A stretch of DNA of 64,000 bases from Thalassocella blandensis. GTDB lineage: Bacteria > Pseudomonadota > Gammaproteobacteria > Pseudomonadales > Cellvibrionaceae. Under the pieces are notes generated by a model. The model did no database searches and had not been told where the DNA came from. It saw only the letters and a list, made by a program, of their open reading frames with translations. Positions within the stretch are counted from its first letter, which is position 1; each line of letters begins with the position of its first letter. This document shows positions 36,675 through 45,467 of this stretch, one piece after another. The stretch lies in NCBI GenBank assembly GCA_902141825.1, contig CABFPG010000004.1, forward strand, positions 248,001-312,000, written 5' to 3'. A program made the translations under genes and the position numbers.

Positions 36675-37745
36675 TTAATCAACGACTTCTTCTTTCTTAC
36701 CCTTCAGAATGTAGGCATCGTAGCCCATCTGACAGAGCAGATGCGCCGCAATATCGGCGCGACTACCGGCATCATCAGGAACAATATAAGCGGTCGATTT
36801 GGCTAACTCATTTATACGAGTTCGCAAACGTGCCAGAGGAATATTGATACTGCCGGGGAAATGGTTCAAGCGGTATTCCATCGGCATTTTAACGTCCAGC
36901 AATTTGAACTTTTGCTCAAATTTTTCCAGCTCTTCTTCCTTTACGTAAGTCAATACGGGCGCCTTCAACAGCGCTGTGAAATTTTCTGCATCCAGGCGTT
37001 TTAGTTCGCCCGGCTCTACCATGCTAATGGTGGCATTTCTCGGAGTGTCACCCAGCAAAGCCTCTTCGCCGAAATAAGTCCCCGGCTCCAATTCTTTGTC
37101 CACACTTTGGGAATGATTGGTTAGACGTGCGCGGCCAGAAGCCAGGACATAAAAGAAGTCTCCCTTCTCCCCCTCTTTAATAATCACTTCGCCTTTTTCC
37201 GCAGGAACACTTTCAAAACGAACGAAGAGCTCCTGCACCTGTGTTAACGGAATCCGTGAAAACAACGGCGACTGCAGCAAGGCTGACATCCAGTCTGTAG
37301 CGTCTTCTTCGGCCAAAGTACCGACTTCTATCTCTCCGGTGGCACTAAAGTCAATTTCTTCGTCCGCCGTGTTGGCGAAAGCTGCCGAGTCTCGCCAGGC
37401 AGTGATTCTGTCCAGCGCATCATTACTGATTTTAAATACACTGACTAAAGATTTCGCTATGCAAGAATACTTAGTAGGGGCTTCGGCATTTAACGCAGCA
37501 TTGGTGTTTTCTTTTCCCGCCTCTACAGAGGTGGAGTTAAACGAAGCATCGATTAAATCTACTTTGCCGGATAATAGGTAATACCGATATTCTGGTGTAC
37601 GGCCTCGCTTAAATAGCATGTCACCTTTGTTAAAGGTTTGTTTCTCAATATGCGCCAGCGCATCTTCCAGGTACTTGCCTTCCAGTTCACTAAACGGGAC
37701 AAACCATTTTAGAACATCAATATCCAAAGTTATTTCCTCTAGCAT
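36675..37745 (-). CDS. Cyclic nucleotide-binding protein with degenerate rhodanese domain
   Basis: This 356-residue protein has a first, weak cNMP-like domain (about 15-115), a second, better one (about 155-265), and a C-terminal rhodanese-like domain (about 275-350). The second domain has a phosphate-binding cassette (FGEEALLGDTPRNATI, with E227 and R236), so it may bind cAMP or c-di-GMP. In the rhodanese part the active-site position of CxxGxR is Asp324 (DDAGSR), so sulphur transfer is unlikely and the domain is probably a binding or scaffold unit. No DNA-binding domain is present, so it is not a Crp-type regulator. It is monocistronic with a long upstream gap. Confidence 0.82.
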   Translation of the reverse strand: MLEEITLDIDVLKWFVPFSELEGKYLEDALAHIEKQTFNKGDMLFKRGRTPEYRYYLLSGKVDLIDASFNSTSVEAGKENTNAALNAEAPTKYSCIAKSLVSVFKISNDALDRITAWRDSAAFANTADEEIDFSATGEIEVGTLAEEDATDWMSALLQSPLFSRIPLTQVQELFVRFESVPAEKGEVIIKEGEKGDFFYVLASGRARLTNHSQSVDKELEPGTYFGEEALLGDTPRNATISMVEPGELKRLDAENFTALLKAPVLTYVKEEELEKFEQKFKLLDVKMPMEYRLNHFPGSINIPLARLRTRINELAKSTAYIVPDDAGSRADIAAHLLCQMGYDAYILKGKKEEVVD

Positions 37746-38418
37746 CTACTACTTATTTGAAAACCAACCTACGATTGTTCGACACTCGTGCTTGATCAAC
37801 TTGCACCTTTGTGCGTTTTCTTTGCCCTCCATGCAGGGCCGACACATCGTTTGTCGTTCATCATGATACTCGGTTGTTTCGTCTGTTTTCCGGTGCGGTT
37901 TATAAACCTGTTTTGCTAAGCTACCGTTTCGGTCTGTTTACCAGCGTTTGCTTGCACACAGACCACGCTCAGGTACCTGCCCAGGCACTAACCCTTGGAA
38001 CCAGCCCCAGGTACCAGCCCCTAATAAAAGATAAACACAATCACCACCAGCATCTGATAACAGATACGGTTAACAGACGCAGCTGTTAAAGGCCACGCCG
38101 CTTCGAAACAACTCTAGCATGGGTGATTTTTAAGCTGCCCACCACTGTAACAGCCTTCGCTCAACGAAGTCATTCTGATTTTTCAGGCAATAGTGAAAGC
38201 CGTTCTTTTTTGTGCCGATCCAATGTCTTTCCACGACTTTTATCTGCATCCGTTAAGCAAAAAAGCGGAATTGACGACAGAGGCCACCCACCTAAAAACC
38301 TCGGACACACCACGCCATAAAAAGCGCGAAATTGTGATCGAGTTTACGTATTTTTTCTGTCTATGTATTCACGAAAATTTATTCCTGCACGCCGTTTTGC
38401 AAAAAAAATGACATGCAA
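37746..38418. other. Long intergenic region upstream of the cNMP-rhodanese gene
   Basis: This 673 bp stretch has several small open frames on the plus strand, none with a good ribosome-binding site or recognisable sequence. It contains CCAGG/CAGCCCC-rich short repeats around 37970-38020. I see no RNA gene. Confidence 0.45.
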
Positions 38419-39717
38419 TTAGACAGACACTTCCGCCGTAGCGTAAAACTGCGAGAGTAAAGACGCCAAATGGTCAATATCCTGATATCCCGCCAACTCG
38501 CGAATAGAGTGCATTCCAAACGTCGGCACACCAATATCAACCGTTTTAATCCCCAGGTTAGACGCTGTAATGGGGCCAATCGTACTCCCGCATCGCATGT
38601 CCGCCCGCGTAACATAAGTCTGTAACGGTACTCCCGCCTGTTTCGCCGTCGCGCGAACAAATGCGGCACTGTCTGACGATGTGGCATAACACTGATTCGC
38701 ATCAAACTTTAACACGGGGCCTTTGTTCAACAATGGTCCGTGCTGCTCATCGTGTTTTTGTAAATAATTGGGGTGGACGCCATGGGCATTATCCACCGAG
38801 AACATGAGAGATTTACGCAACACCAATTGTCGCTCAATCGAGTCGGGCACCAATCGCTGTAATGTGTCATCGACCATGGTTCCCTGCGCGCCAATATCAG
38901 TATTACTGCCCACCTCTTCATGATCATTACACACAACGAGCGCACTATAGCGTGTATCTGCCTGCGTCAGCGCATAAGAGGCAACAAAACAGCTCAACAA
39001 ATTATCCAGTCTGGCACTACTGATAAACTCAGATTTAAATCCCACGACACCTGGAGCCTGCACGTCATAAAAACTTAAATTGAAATCCAGTACTTCCTCG
39101 ACATCCCCACAGCCTTCTTGTTCCAATTGCTGCTGTAACATCTGGCGGAAATCAATTTTCTCATCGGATTGCAATAAAATAGCACTCATATCCGTTTGAG
39201 GATTCACAGTGCGCTTAATATTCGCTTCTCGATCCAGGTGAATAGCAAGATTGGGAACGATAGCAATGGGAGATTTGAAGTTGATCAGATGCGATTGCAA
39301 CTTGCCGCTTTTGTTGAGAAAACTCACTTTTCCCGCAATAGACAGATCCCGATCAAACCAGGGATTTAACAACACACCGCCATAGACCTCTACGCCTAAT
39401 TGAGCATAGTTCTTGATAAGTTTTTCAGGCTGCGGCTTTACTTTCAGACAGGGGCTGTCTGTGTGCGCACCGACCATGCGGATACCGGTTTGCCTGATAT
39501 CCTCTGAACCTTTAATAAACGCCACAATGGAAGAGTCGCTACGAGTGAAAAAGTATTTTTGCCCCGCCACTAACTGCCAATCTTGTTTTTCATTCAACTC
39601 GTTGAAGCCATGCTGCAAAAACAACTGCTTTAAATTCTCTGTTGCATGGAAGGGTGTAGGCGACTGCGTTAAAAATGTTAACAGGGAAGACGCAACGGCG
39701 GATTCAGTCATAAGCAA
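38419..39717 (-). CDS. apeB: M18 family aminopeptidase ApeB
   Basis: M18 aminopeptidases remove N-terminal residues from peptides in the cytoplasm using two zinc ions. The 432-residue protein has the first metal ligand region VGAHTDSPCLKVKPQP, the central metal region VVCNDHEEVGSNTDIGAQGT and the C-terminal RADMRCGSTIGPITASNLGI and VPTFGMHSIRELAG. Length is that of DNPEP-like ApeB. It is monocistronic. Confidence 0.94.
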   Translation of the reverse strand: MLMTESAVASSLLTFLTQSPTPFHATENLKQLFLQHGFNELNEKQDWQLVAGQKYFFTRSDSSIVAFIKGSEDIRQTGIRMVGAHTDSPCLKVKPQPEKLIKNYAQLGVEVYGGVLLNPWFDRDLSIAGKVSFLNKSGKLQSHLINFKSPIAIVPNLAIHLDREANIKRTVNPQTDMSAILLQSDEKIDFRQMLQQQLEQEGCGDVEEVLDFNLSFYDVQAPGVVGFKSEFISSARLDNLLSCFVASYALTQADTRYSALVVCNDHEEVGSNTDIGAQGTMVDDTLQRLVPDSIERQLVLRKSLMFSVDNAHGVHPNYLQKHDEQHGPLLNKGPVLKFDANQCYATSSDSAAFVRATAKQAGVPLQTYVTRADMRCGSTIGPITASNLGIKTVDIGVPTFGMHSIRELAGYQDIDHLASLLSQFYATAEVSV

Positions 39718-39816
39718 CCATACCTTTTCAAAACTTGGCGCTGTTTTAGCGTGAGAAAGCGCGAGAGAATGCCCGCAGGCAATTTGGTTCGTGAGTAAAT
39801 CATCGATGGTTTACAG

Positions 39817-40611
39817 CTAAATAAACAGTAAAAGCAGCAAGACACCGCCAAGGATCAGACGATAAATAACAAACGGCGTCATGCTTAACCTATTGATAAA
39901 ACTCAAGAAGTAATGAATGCATAAATAGGCACTGACCGACGAAATTGCAACCCCTATCGAGATACTCACCCAATCGACATCAGACTCGGACAGCAGGCTT
40001 AACCCCTTGTAACCGCCACTTAGCAAAATTACCGGGATTGACAGCAAGAAGGAAAACCTGGCCGACTCGTGCCGACTAAAACCAAGGAATAATGCGGCAG
40101 TGATAGTAATACCCGAGCGTGATGTGCCTGGAACCAGCGCCAGCGCCTGAGCGAAACCCACAATTAAGGCAAAATAGAGCGTCATTTGCGCAAGATCTTT
40201 GGTGCCTGTTTTACGATCTGCAATAGCCAACACAATACCAAAAATAATGGTTGTTGCCGCGATCACTGCAATTGAACGAAAATGTGCCTCAATAAAATCA
40301 TCGAATATCAGGCCAAAGACACTGGCGGGTATCGTTGCAGCAGCGATGTACCAAGCCAGTCGACCATGCTGATTGGTCCCCTTCCCTGCGACGGACAACC
40401 CCCATCCGTGAATTAACTGGAAAACATCCTGGCGAAAATAAAGCAGGACGGCCATGAGGGTCCCCACATGAACCGCTACGTCAAACGCCAACCCTTGATC
40501 GGGCCAACCAAGGATTTCCTTGGGTAAAATTAAATGCGCTGAACTGGATATTGGCAGGAATTCAGTAATTCCCTGAATCAGCGCCAAAATAATTACATGA
40601 ATAACATCCAT
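39817..40611 (-). CDS. uppP: Undecaprenyl-diphosphatase UppP (BacA)
   Basis: UppP dephosphorylates undecaprenyl pyrophosphate at the inner membrane, recycling the lipid carrier for peptidoglycan and other surface polymers; it also gives bacitracin resistance. The 264-residue protein is almost entirely transmembrane. The two conserved regions are present: TEFLPISSSAHLILPKEILG (about 17-36) and LVPGTSRSGITITAALFLGF (about 160). It lies between tsaB and apeB on the minus strand. Confidence 0.95.
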   Translation of the reverse strand: MDVIHVIILALIQGITEFLPISSSAHLILPKEILGWPDQGLAFDVAVHVGTLMAVLLYFRQDVFQLIHGWGLSVAGKGTNQHGRLAWYIAAATIPASVFGLIFDDFIEAHFRSIAVIAATTIIFGIVLAIADRKTGTKDLAQMTLYFALIVGFAQALALVPGTSRSGITITAALFLGFSRHESARFSFLLSIPVILLSGGYKGLSLLSESDVDWVSISIGVAISSVSAYLCIHYFLSFINRLSMTPFVIYRLILGGVLLLLLFI

Positions 40612-40683
40612 CTATGCCTACTTTTTTAAGTGCTCATGTTTCAAGTGTTCAGGGTTAATGTTTTAACTGTCTGAATGTTGTTT

Positions 40684-40716
40684 GCCTCTAGACTGCCTCT
40701 AGACTGCCTCCAGGTT
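40684..40716. repeat. Three tandem 11 bp repeats
   Basis: Two exact copies of GCCTCTAGACT and a third diverged copy (GCCTCCAGGTT) lie just after the tsaB stop. Looser units around AAGTGTTCAGGGTT occur just left of them. Confidence 0.8.
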
Positions 40717-40722
40717 GACGAC

Positions 40723-41529
40723 CTAGGAGTCTTTCTGAGGTGCTGTCTGAGGCGCTGGACGAATACGCTTGCGCTTTTCCCAGGCCACTTCATTCCTGAT
40801 ATACAGTGGCTCTATTACCCCATCTTCACTGACTTCACCAAATTTTTCGTCCAACACCAGTCGAGCAGCACCTTCTGCATGAGGCAAAATAGACGCATCA
40901 AATGCGGTCGCTGCGGAGCATTTTGTTTGGATGATATCAATCTGATCAGTCACAACTTCCCAGCCATGCCCAACGCCAACAAAGGGTGTATTGGCCGCCT
41001 GTTGCGATATTATCGCACTCACTTCAGCAACAAAATCCACAGGAGAGGACAAAGTCGGCTCACTGATGTGTTTAATTAAATTATTCTCAAGAATGTTCGC
41101 AGACCAGTAAATCTCATTCATACGCGCATCCAATGCAGGAATTATCAATAAACGAGATGGTGAGGATGACAATATAGAGTGCAAGCCAGGATGAGGCGTT
41201 GCTGCAATGCTGGCATATTTAGCCAGAGCGGCTAAAGAGTCTACACTCACGATCGGCAATCCACTGCCATATGCCAGACCTTGCGCAATACTGAGACAGA
41301 TTCGGATACCCGTGAACGAGCCAGGTCCCCGGCTCACAACAATTTTAGATAGCTCGCGCAAAGTCATACCATGCTCATTCAGTAACTCCTGAATTAAAGG
41401 CAACATAACTTTAGCGTGAGATCTGGGAATATTACATTCGCGACTATGAAAACGCCCTTCAACAACAAGCGTTACAGAACACTTTTCGGTAGATGCATCC
41501 AGCGCAAGATAAGATTCAGGCAATGACAT
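40723..41529 (-). CDS. tsaB: tRNA threonylcarbamoyladenosine biosynthesis protein TsaB
   Basis: TsaB is the scaffold partner of TsaD in making N6-threonylcarbamoyladenosine at position 37 of ANN-decoding tRNAs. The 268-residue protein has the ASKHA-type start YLALDASTEKCSVTLVVEG. The conserved GPGSFTGIRICLSIAQGLAY and PHAEGAARLVLDEKFGE follow, and the C-terminal PLYIRNEVAWEKRK is typical. It lies between adk and uppP. Confidence 0.94.
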   Translation of the reverse strand: MSLPESYLALDASTEKCSVTLVVEGRFHSRECNIPRSHAKVMLPLIQELLNEHGMTLRELSKIVVSRGPGSFTGIRICLSIAQGLAYGSGLPIVSVDSLAALAKYASIAATPHPGLHSILSSSPSRLLIIPALDARMNEIYWSANILENNLIKHISEPTLSSPVDFVAEVSAIISQQAANTPFVGVGHGWEVVTDQIDIIQTKCSAATAFDASILPHAEGAARLVLDEKFGEVSEDGVIEPLYIRNEVAWEKRKRIRPAPQTAPQKDS

Positions 41530-41664
41530 GATGAACGTTTATTTTTAAGATGCGGCTTTACTTCGCGTTTGTTAGATTGATCGCAATTGCGCAGCTAGAA
41601 GTAATTACGAAGGTGGCAATACGCCTTTATTACTACAATTTTCGAACGGTTACAGGGGTATTCT

Positions 41665-41697
41665 GTTTTTTCCTCGCTGAATATGCGAGGAAAAAAC
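41665..41697 (-). terminator. Intrinsic terminator downstream of adk
   Basis: A 12-13 bp inverted repeat (TTTTTTCCTCGC / GCGAGGAAAAAA, 7 nt loop) begins 12 bp after the adk stop. The GC core with T and A runs on either side makes it a classical Rho-independent terminator that can act in both directions. Confidence 0.92.
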
Positions 41698-41708
41698 AAT
41701 TGATACTC

Positions 41709-42344
41709 TTATTTTAAAGCAGTCAGTACTTTGCTTTTAATGTCATCCAGGCTACCGACGCCATCTACACGGGCATACGCGATGTCATTAAAACCTTTGT
41801 AGTATTCAACCAAGGGCTCTGTTTGATCGTGGTAGACGGACAAACGATTGCGCACGGTGTCTTCTTTATCATCATCGCGCTGAATCAAAGGCTCACCGGT
41901 CTCATCATCAACACCTTCTGCTTGTGGTGGATTGTATTTCACATGATACACTCGCCCAGAAGCTTCATGGACTCGGCGACCACTTAAGCGAGAAACGATT
42001 TCTTCATCATCCACATATATTTCCAATACATGGTCGATGTCTACACCGGAAGCCGTCAAAGCTTCGGCTTGCGGAATGGTACGAGGAAATCCGTCCAACA
42101 AAAAACCATCTTTACAATCGGCCTGGTTTATTCGCTCTTTCACCAAATCGATAATGATCTCATCAGATACGAGACCACCAGTGCTCATAATGTCCTTCAC
42201 CTTCAAGCCCAAGGGAGTGCCAGCCTTTACAGCTGAACGCAACATGTCACCAGTGGAGATCTGGGGAATACCGAAAGCTTCCATCACAAACTTTGCTTGC
42301 GTGCCCTTACCAGCACCTGGAGCTCCTAATAAAATAACTCGCAT
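41709..42344 (-). CDS. adk: Adenylate kinase Adk
   Basis: Adk interconverts ATP + AMP and 2 ADP in the cytoplasm. The start at 42344 ([20 protein letters not shown]) gives 211 residues. The P-loop [10 protein letters not shown], the AMP-binding STGDMLR and the signature [16 protein letters not shown] are intact. The LID ([18 protein letters not shown]) is the long, non-zinc type. The open frame continues 13 codons further up but without family-like sequence. It is followed by a strong terminator. Confidence 0.96.
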   Translation of the reverse strand: MRVILLGAPGAGKGTQAKFVMEAFGIPQISTGDMLRSAVKAGTPLGLKVKDIMSTGGLVSDEIIIDLVKERINQADCKDGFLLDGFPRTIPQAEALTASGVDIDHVLEIYVDDEEIVSRLSGRRVHEASGRVYHVKYNPPQAEGVDDETGEPLIQRDDDKEDTVRNRLSVYHDQTEPLVEYYKGFNDIAYARVDGVGSLDDIKSKVLTALK

Positions 42345-43606
42345 GAGAGATCCTCTAATTTTTCTGGTGCTTTTTTTCAACACCTTTATATAGACTGACT
42401 ATTTACTGTGCAATATGTGCAAAATTGACTTAAACCCATCGCGACTACAGCATTTTGACAATTTTTCACTCAAAACACTGGGGTTTGATCTTCCAGGTCC
42501 GATATTGTCGGCCTTTTGCACCGTTCTGGGCGGCATACAATACACATTGCCAGAAGTATGCACAAGGGATTTGCACCGGGGTCCCGTGTTATGCAGCCGG
42601 GGTTAAACCGGGTCTGAGTCAACGCAATCCCCGGTCGGAAAATCAATTTTGACGCAGAACTCCAGGCCAGCTGTATTCTACCAGCGTAGGGCACCACTGA
42701 GGCTCAACGACGGGAGCCACGTATTTTGAGCAAAATAAATCTCACAACATAACTCACTGCACCCGCTTGCGGCCATTTCTTATCACCATCACGCACGGGC
42801 AGCAGCAGAGCGCAAACCAGAACCTTTCCTCAATTCAAATTAGGTGCCGAAAATTTTCAATTTATTACACAAAACTTTGCGGGATCTGCATAGATCAACG
42901 TTAGTCTTAAATGCAAAACAGACTTGGATTTTGCCGCCCAAAACGGCCTCTATTTACGAGTGTTTAATTTTGGTCGGATTATTGCAATATTTATCGTTCT
43001 GCAACAATGAATTCGCGGCGATACGATGTGAGCAATGAAAGTTTTGACTCCACACGAGGGACTCTGAACACAAAGCTGACTTCACAAAAAAACAACCGAA
43101 ACGCAAACGCGTATCAATTAGAGAGGTATGCGTGAGGTATGACTGAGGCATGCCCGAAATAGTCGAGAGGTACGCTTTTAGCAGCGAGTTTTAAACCGTT
43201 TGTTTGAAGAAGCTCACAAACGCATGCAATTTATGGCTTTGCATTTCTTCACACTTTTGAAGTGCTAAAAACTTCAAGAAAAGTAGTCTATAAATTAATA
43301 TAGACTTCGTTAATAAGTAGTAAGAAAAACGCACCTGGAAAGATAGTTCTGAAAAAGATACACCAGAACGTGTGTTTCGTTTTACGAAGGCGCCCAAAAG
43401 GCAAATACGTAAAAAGCAGGAGGCAATTTGTATATTTCAACCTGTTTCTATCCGAAATAAGGGAGAAATTTCACAATTGATGGTAATTAAGCGCTTTGGT
43501 CGCCAGCAGTTTTCATTGCAGACATAAAACAAAGCCACTTAATAAAACCATTACTTTATAAGTTAAAAGCTTAAATATTAAAGTTAAATTCAGGTATAGG
43601 TATTTT
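42345..43606. other. 1.26 kb gene-free region between adk and the small RHH-like gene
   Basis: This is the largest gap in the window. It holds the adk promoter region on the left. A GC-rich stretch with overlapping CCGGGG/CCCCGG inverted repeats (about 42574-42636), an 11 bp tandem repeat (43121-43153) and a perfect 7 bp inverted repeat (GTCTATA / TATAGAC, 43286-43305) lie within it. Its open frames are short (60-75 codons), overlap on both strands and lack good start sites, so I do not call genes. A structured RNA is possible but I cannot assign one. Confidence 0.55.
43121..43153. repeat. Three tandem 11 bp repeats
   Basis: Three consecutive 11 bp units (GAGAGGTATGC, GTGAGGTATGA, CTGAGGCATGC) occur with exact period; a further GAGAGGTACGC copy is found 12 bp later. 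Confidence 0.8.
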
Positions 43607-43942
43607 ATGACCGTTAAAGAACTCGTCAAAAACTGGCAAGATCAAGCGCATGGCACTCTCACTAAAGACAAATTCACGGTAAATCTTGCCGTTGAAGATG
43701 CTGCGCGTATTGATGCGCTTTCTGAAATGTACCCCAAGCGTTCTAAAGAACAACTCATTAGCGAGCTAATTTCTGCCGCTTTAGCAGAGCTGGAATCAAG
43801 TTTTCCTTATGTACAAGGTTCTGAAGTTGTAGCTACAGATGAATTGGGCGATCCGATTTTCGCAGACGTCGGGCCTACCCCCAAGTTTTTGTCTCTGACA
43901 AAAAAATATTTGTCCAAATATAACGACGCGGCAAATGACTGA
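43607..43942 (+). CDS. Small ribbon-helix-helix-like protein
   Basis: This 111-residue protein begins MTVKELVKNWQDQA. Its central part (about 20-62) reads KDKFTVNLAVEDAARIDALS followed by EMYPKRSKEQLISELISAAL, a beta strand then two helices as in ribbon-helix-helix proteins. The C-terminal part (FPYVQGSEVVATDELGDPIF and VGPTPKFLSLTKKYLSKY) is well ordered and is not typical of an antitoxin. No toxin gene adjoins it. It stands alone between two long gaps. I cannot name its function; DNA binding is an inference. The ribosome-binding site (AGGTATAGGT) is reasonable. Confidence 0.78.
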   Translation: MTVKELVKNWQDQAHGTLTKDKFTVNLAVEDAARIDALSEMYPKRSKEQLISELISAALAELESSFPYVQGSEVVATDELGDPIFADVGPTPKFLSLTKKYLSKYNDAAND

Positions 43943-44001
43943 TTCGACTTTAGCTTGATGCTGCCATTATCAAGTTTATCAAGCTAAATCGACTGAGCCC
44001 C

Positions 44002-44026
44002 GCCTAGCTTATTCACACGGCTAGGC
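44002..44026 (+). terminator. Hairpin downstream of the RHH-like gene
   Basis: A 7 bp stem (GCCTAGC / GCTAGGC, 11 nt loop) lies 60 bp after the stop codon. No T run follows, so this is a moderate call. Confidence 0.45.
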
Positions 44027-44040
44027 CTATATGACCATGT

Positions 44041-44096
44041 CTTTTATGGCTATATCCTTGTAGCTATTACTTTGTGGCTTTACTTTTGAGGTTATA
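44041..44096. repeat. Degenerate 13-15 bp tandem repeat
   Basis: About four diverged units follow one another: CTTTTATGGCTATA, TCCTTGTAGCTATTA, CTTTGTGGCTTTA and CTTTTGAGGTTATA. Confidence 0.65.
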
Positions 44097-44180
44097 CGTT
44101 AAAAGCTCCATTTATACGTATGCCGAGAAAATGCTTTTAGTGTTGCCTATTAAGCGACCTAAATTATTCGCGTATTTTGC

Positions 44181-44266
44181 AAGCCGCTATTGAAAGGGCT
44201 TTTTGAAAACCGCTATTGAAAGCCCCTATAAAAAGACCCTATCGAAACCCCATAAAGAATGCCCCC
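44181..44266. repeat. Degenerate tandem repeat, about 29 bp units
   Basis: Two clear copies of a unit containing CCGCTATTGAAAG (at 44184 and 44210) are followed by a diverged third (CCCTATCGAAACCCC). Confidence 0.6.
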
Positions 44267-44434
44267 ATCCCTAGCCTCCTATATTAACCTTTCTTATTTG
44301 CTGCGCTTATCATTCAGGTGAATTACCCTACATAAAAGCCCTGCCATACTGGCTCTCCGTTTATCAGCTAAAATAGGTAGCGATTTACATAAGATAATTT
44401 TACAGCAGTTAATTGGCTGCAAGTGCAGGCGAAT

Positions 44435-45283
44435 TTACCCTTTATCTACCTTTTCTTTGCGCTTGGCTTGCTGCCAAAGTGCCTCTAAAGCTTCAGCGGA
44501 GTAGGTAAGATCCGCGTTAGGAGAGTTTTGAATCGCAGTACTTTCCTGCATTTCCGCTTCCATAGAACGGAAGCGTGATTCGAATTTGAGATTAGCCCGA
44601 CGCAAAACCGCCTCCGGGTCCAACTTTAGATGACGAGACAGATTCACACAGGTAAACAGGAGATCCCCCATTTCTTCTGCCATCGCTTCTTCATCGCGCG
44701 CCTCCATGGCCTCTTCCAGCTCGGACAATTCTTCATGTATTTTTTCGATAACCGGTTTCGAATAGGGCCAGTCAAAACCGATTTTGGCAGCACGCTTTTG
44801 CAGTTTTGCAGCTCGACTTAATGCCGGCAGCGCCAGAGGTACATCATCCAACAGGCCTTTTTTTCCTTTTGAGTGACGCTCCTCTTCCTTTATTTGTTCC
44901 CACGACTGCTTAATGGCCTTTTCCTCTAAGGCATTTGGTTGACTGTCTCTTTTACTCTTTAAGCTACCATCGGGAAACACATGAGGGTGTCGCCGAACCA
45001 GCTTGGCTGTCAGTGCATCCACGACTTCATGAAAATCAAATCTTTGCTCTTCCTTCGCTAGCTGGGTATAAAAAACAACCTGGAACAAGAAGTCCCCCAA
45101 CTCTTCCTTTAAGTGGGCATAATCCGCATGCTCTATTGCATCAACCACTTCATACGCCTCCTCCAGCGTAGAGGGCGTGATACTTTTGTAATCCTGTTTC
45201 AAATCCCAAGGACAGCCGCTTTCGGGATCTCTTAATCGTTCCATTAAATATATGAGATCATTTACATTATATTTTTCAGACAT
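44435..45283 (-). CDS. mazG: Nucleoside triphosphate pyrophosphohydrolase MazG
   Basis: MazG hydrolyses NTPs to NMPs and, in E. coli, lowers ppGpp during stress. The 282-residue protein has two MazG domains. The first contains GCPWDLKQDYKSITPSTLEE, EVVDAI and HLKEELGDFLFQVVFYTQLA (about 20-75). The second (about 165-255) has IHEELSELEEAMEARDEEAM followed by AEEMGDLLFTCVNLSRHL. The metal-binding ExxE...ExxD patterns are intact. It lies just downstream of relA on the same strand, a common pairing linked to the stringent response. Confidence 0.94.
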   Translation of the reverse strand: MSEKYNVNDLIYLMERLRDPESGCPWDLKQDYKSITPSTLEEAYEVVDAIEHADYAHLKEELGDFLFQVVFYTQLAKEEQRFDFHEVVDALTAKLVRRHPHVFPDGSLKSKRDSQPNALEEKAIKQSWEQIKEEERHSKGKKGLLDDVPLALPALSRAAKLQKRAAKIGFDWPYSKPVIEKIHEELSELEEAMEARDEEAMAEEMGDLLFTCVNLSRHLKLDPEAVLRRANLKFESRFRSMEAEMQESTAIQNSPNADLTYSAEALEALWQQAKRKEKVDKG

Positions 45284-45467
45284 AAACTCTTCTCAGCGCC
45301 ATGACCATGACGGGCTATTTCTCTGGAGACGACAACATCTACAGGATTCAGATTTATAATATTTTGTATTTGGGAATTACGGGCTTAAGTTATACATCCT
45401 TAAGGTTTACCTTCACGGCATGGTTCGCCTGTTTCTCAAACCAACGCTACCCACTTCCCACCACCCA

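Larger units (their letters stand above)
43943..44434. other. Intergenic region between the RHH-like gene and mazG
   Basis: This 492 bp convergent gap holds a hairpin after the RHH-like gene and two degenerate tandem repeat tracts (44041-44096 and 44181-44266). No coding frame is visible. Confidence 0.55.

Noticed and set aside
37811-38089. 92-codon open frame in the gap before apeB
   Set aside because: No ribosome-binding site, no recognisable sequence and overlap with other equally open frames.
42415-42652. Overlapping 63-75 codon frames near adk
   Set aside because: They coexist on both strands over a GC-rich repeat patch, as expected by chance.
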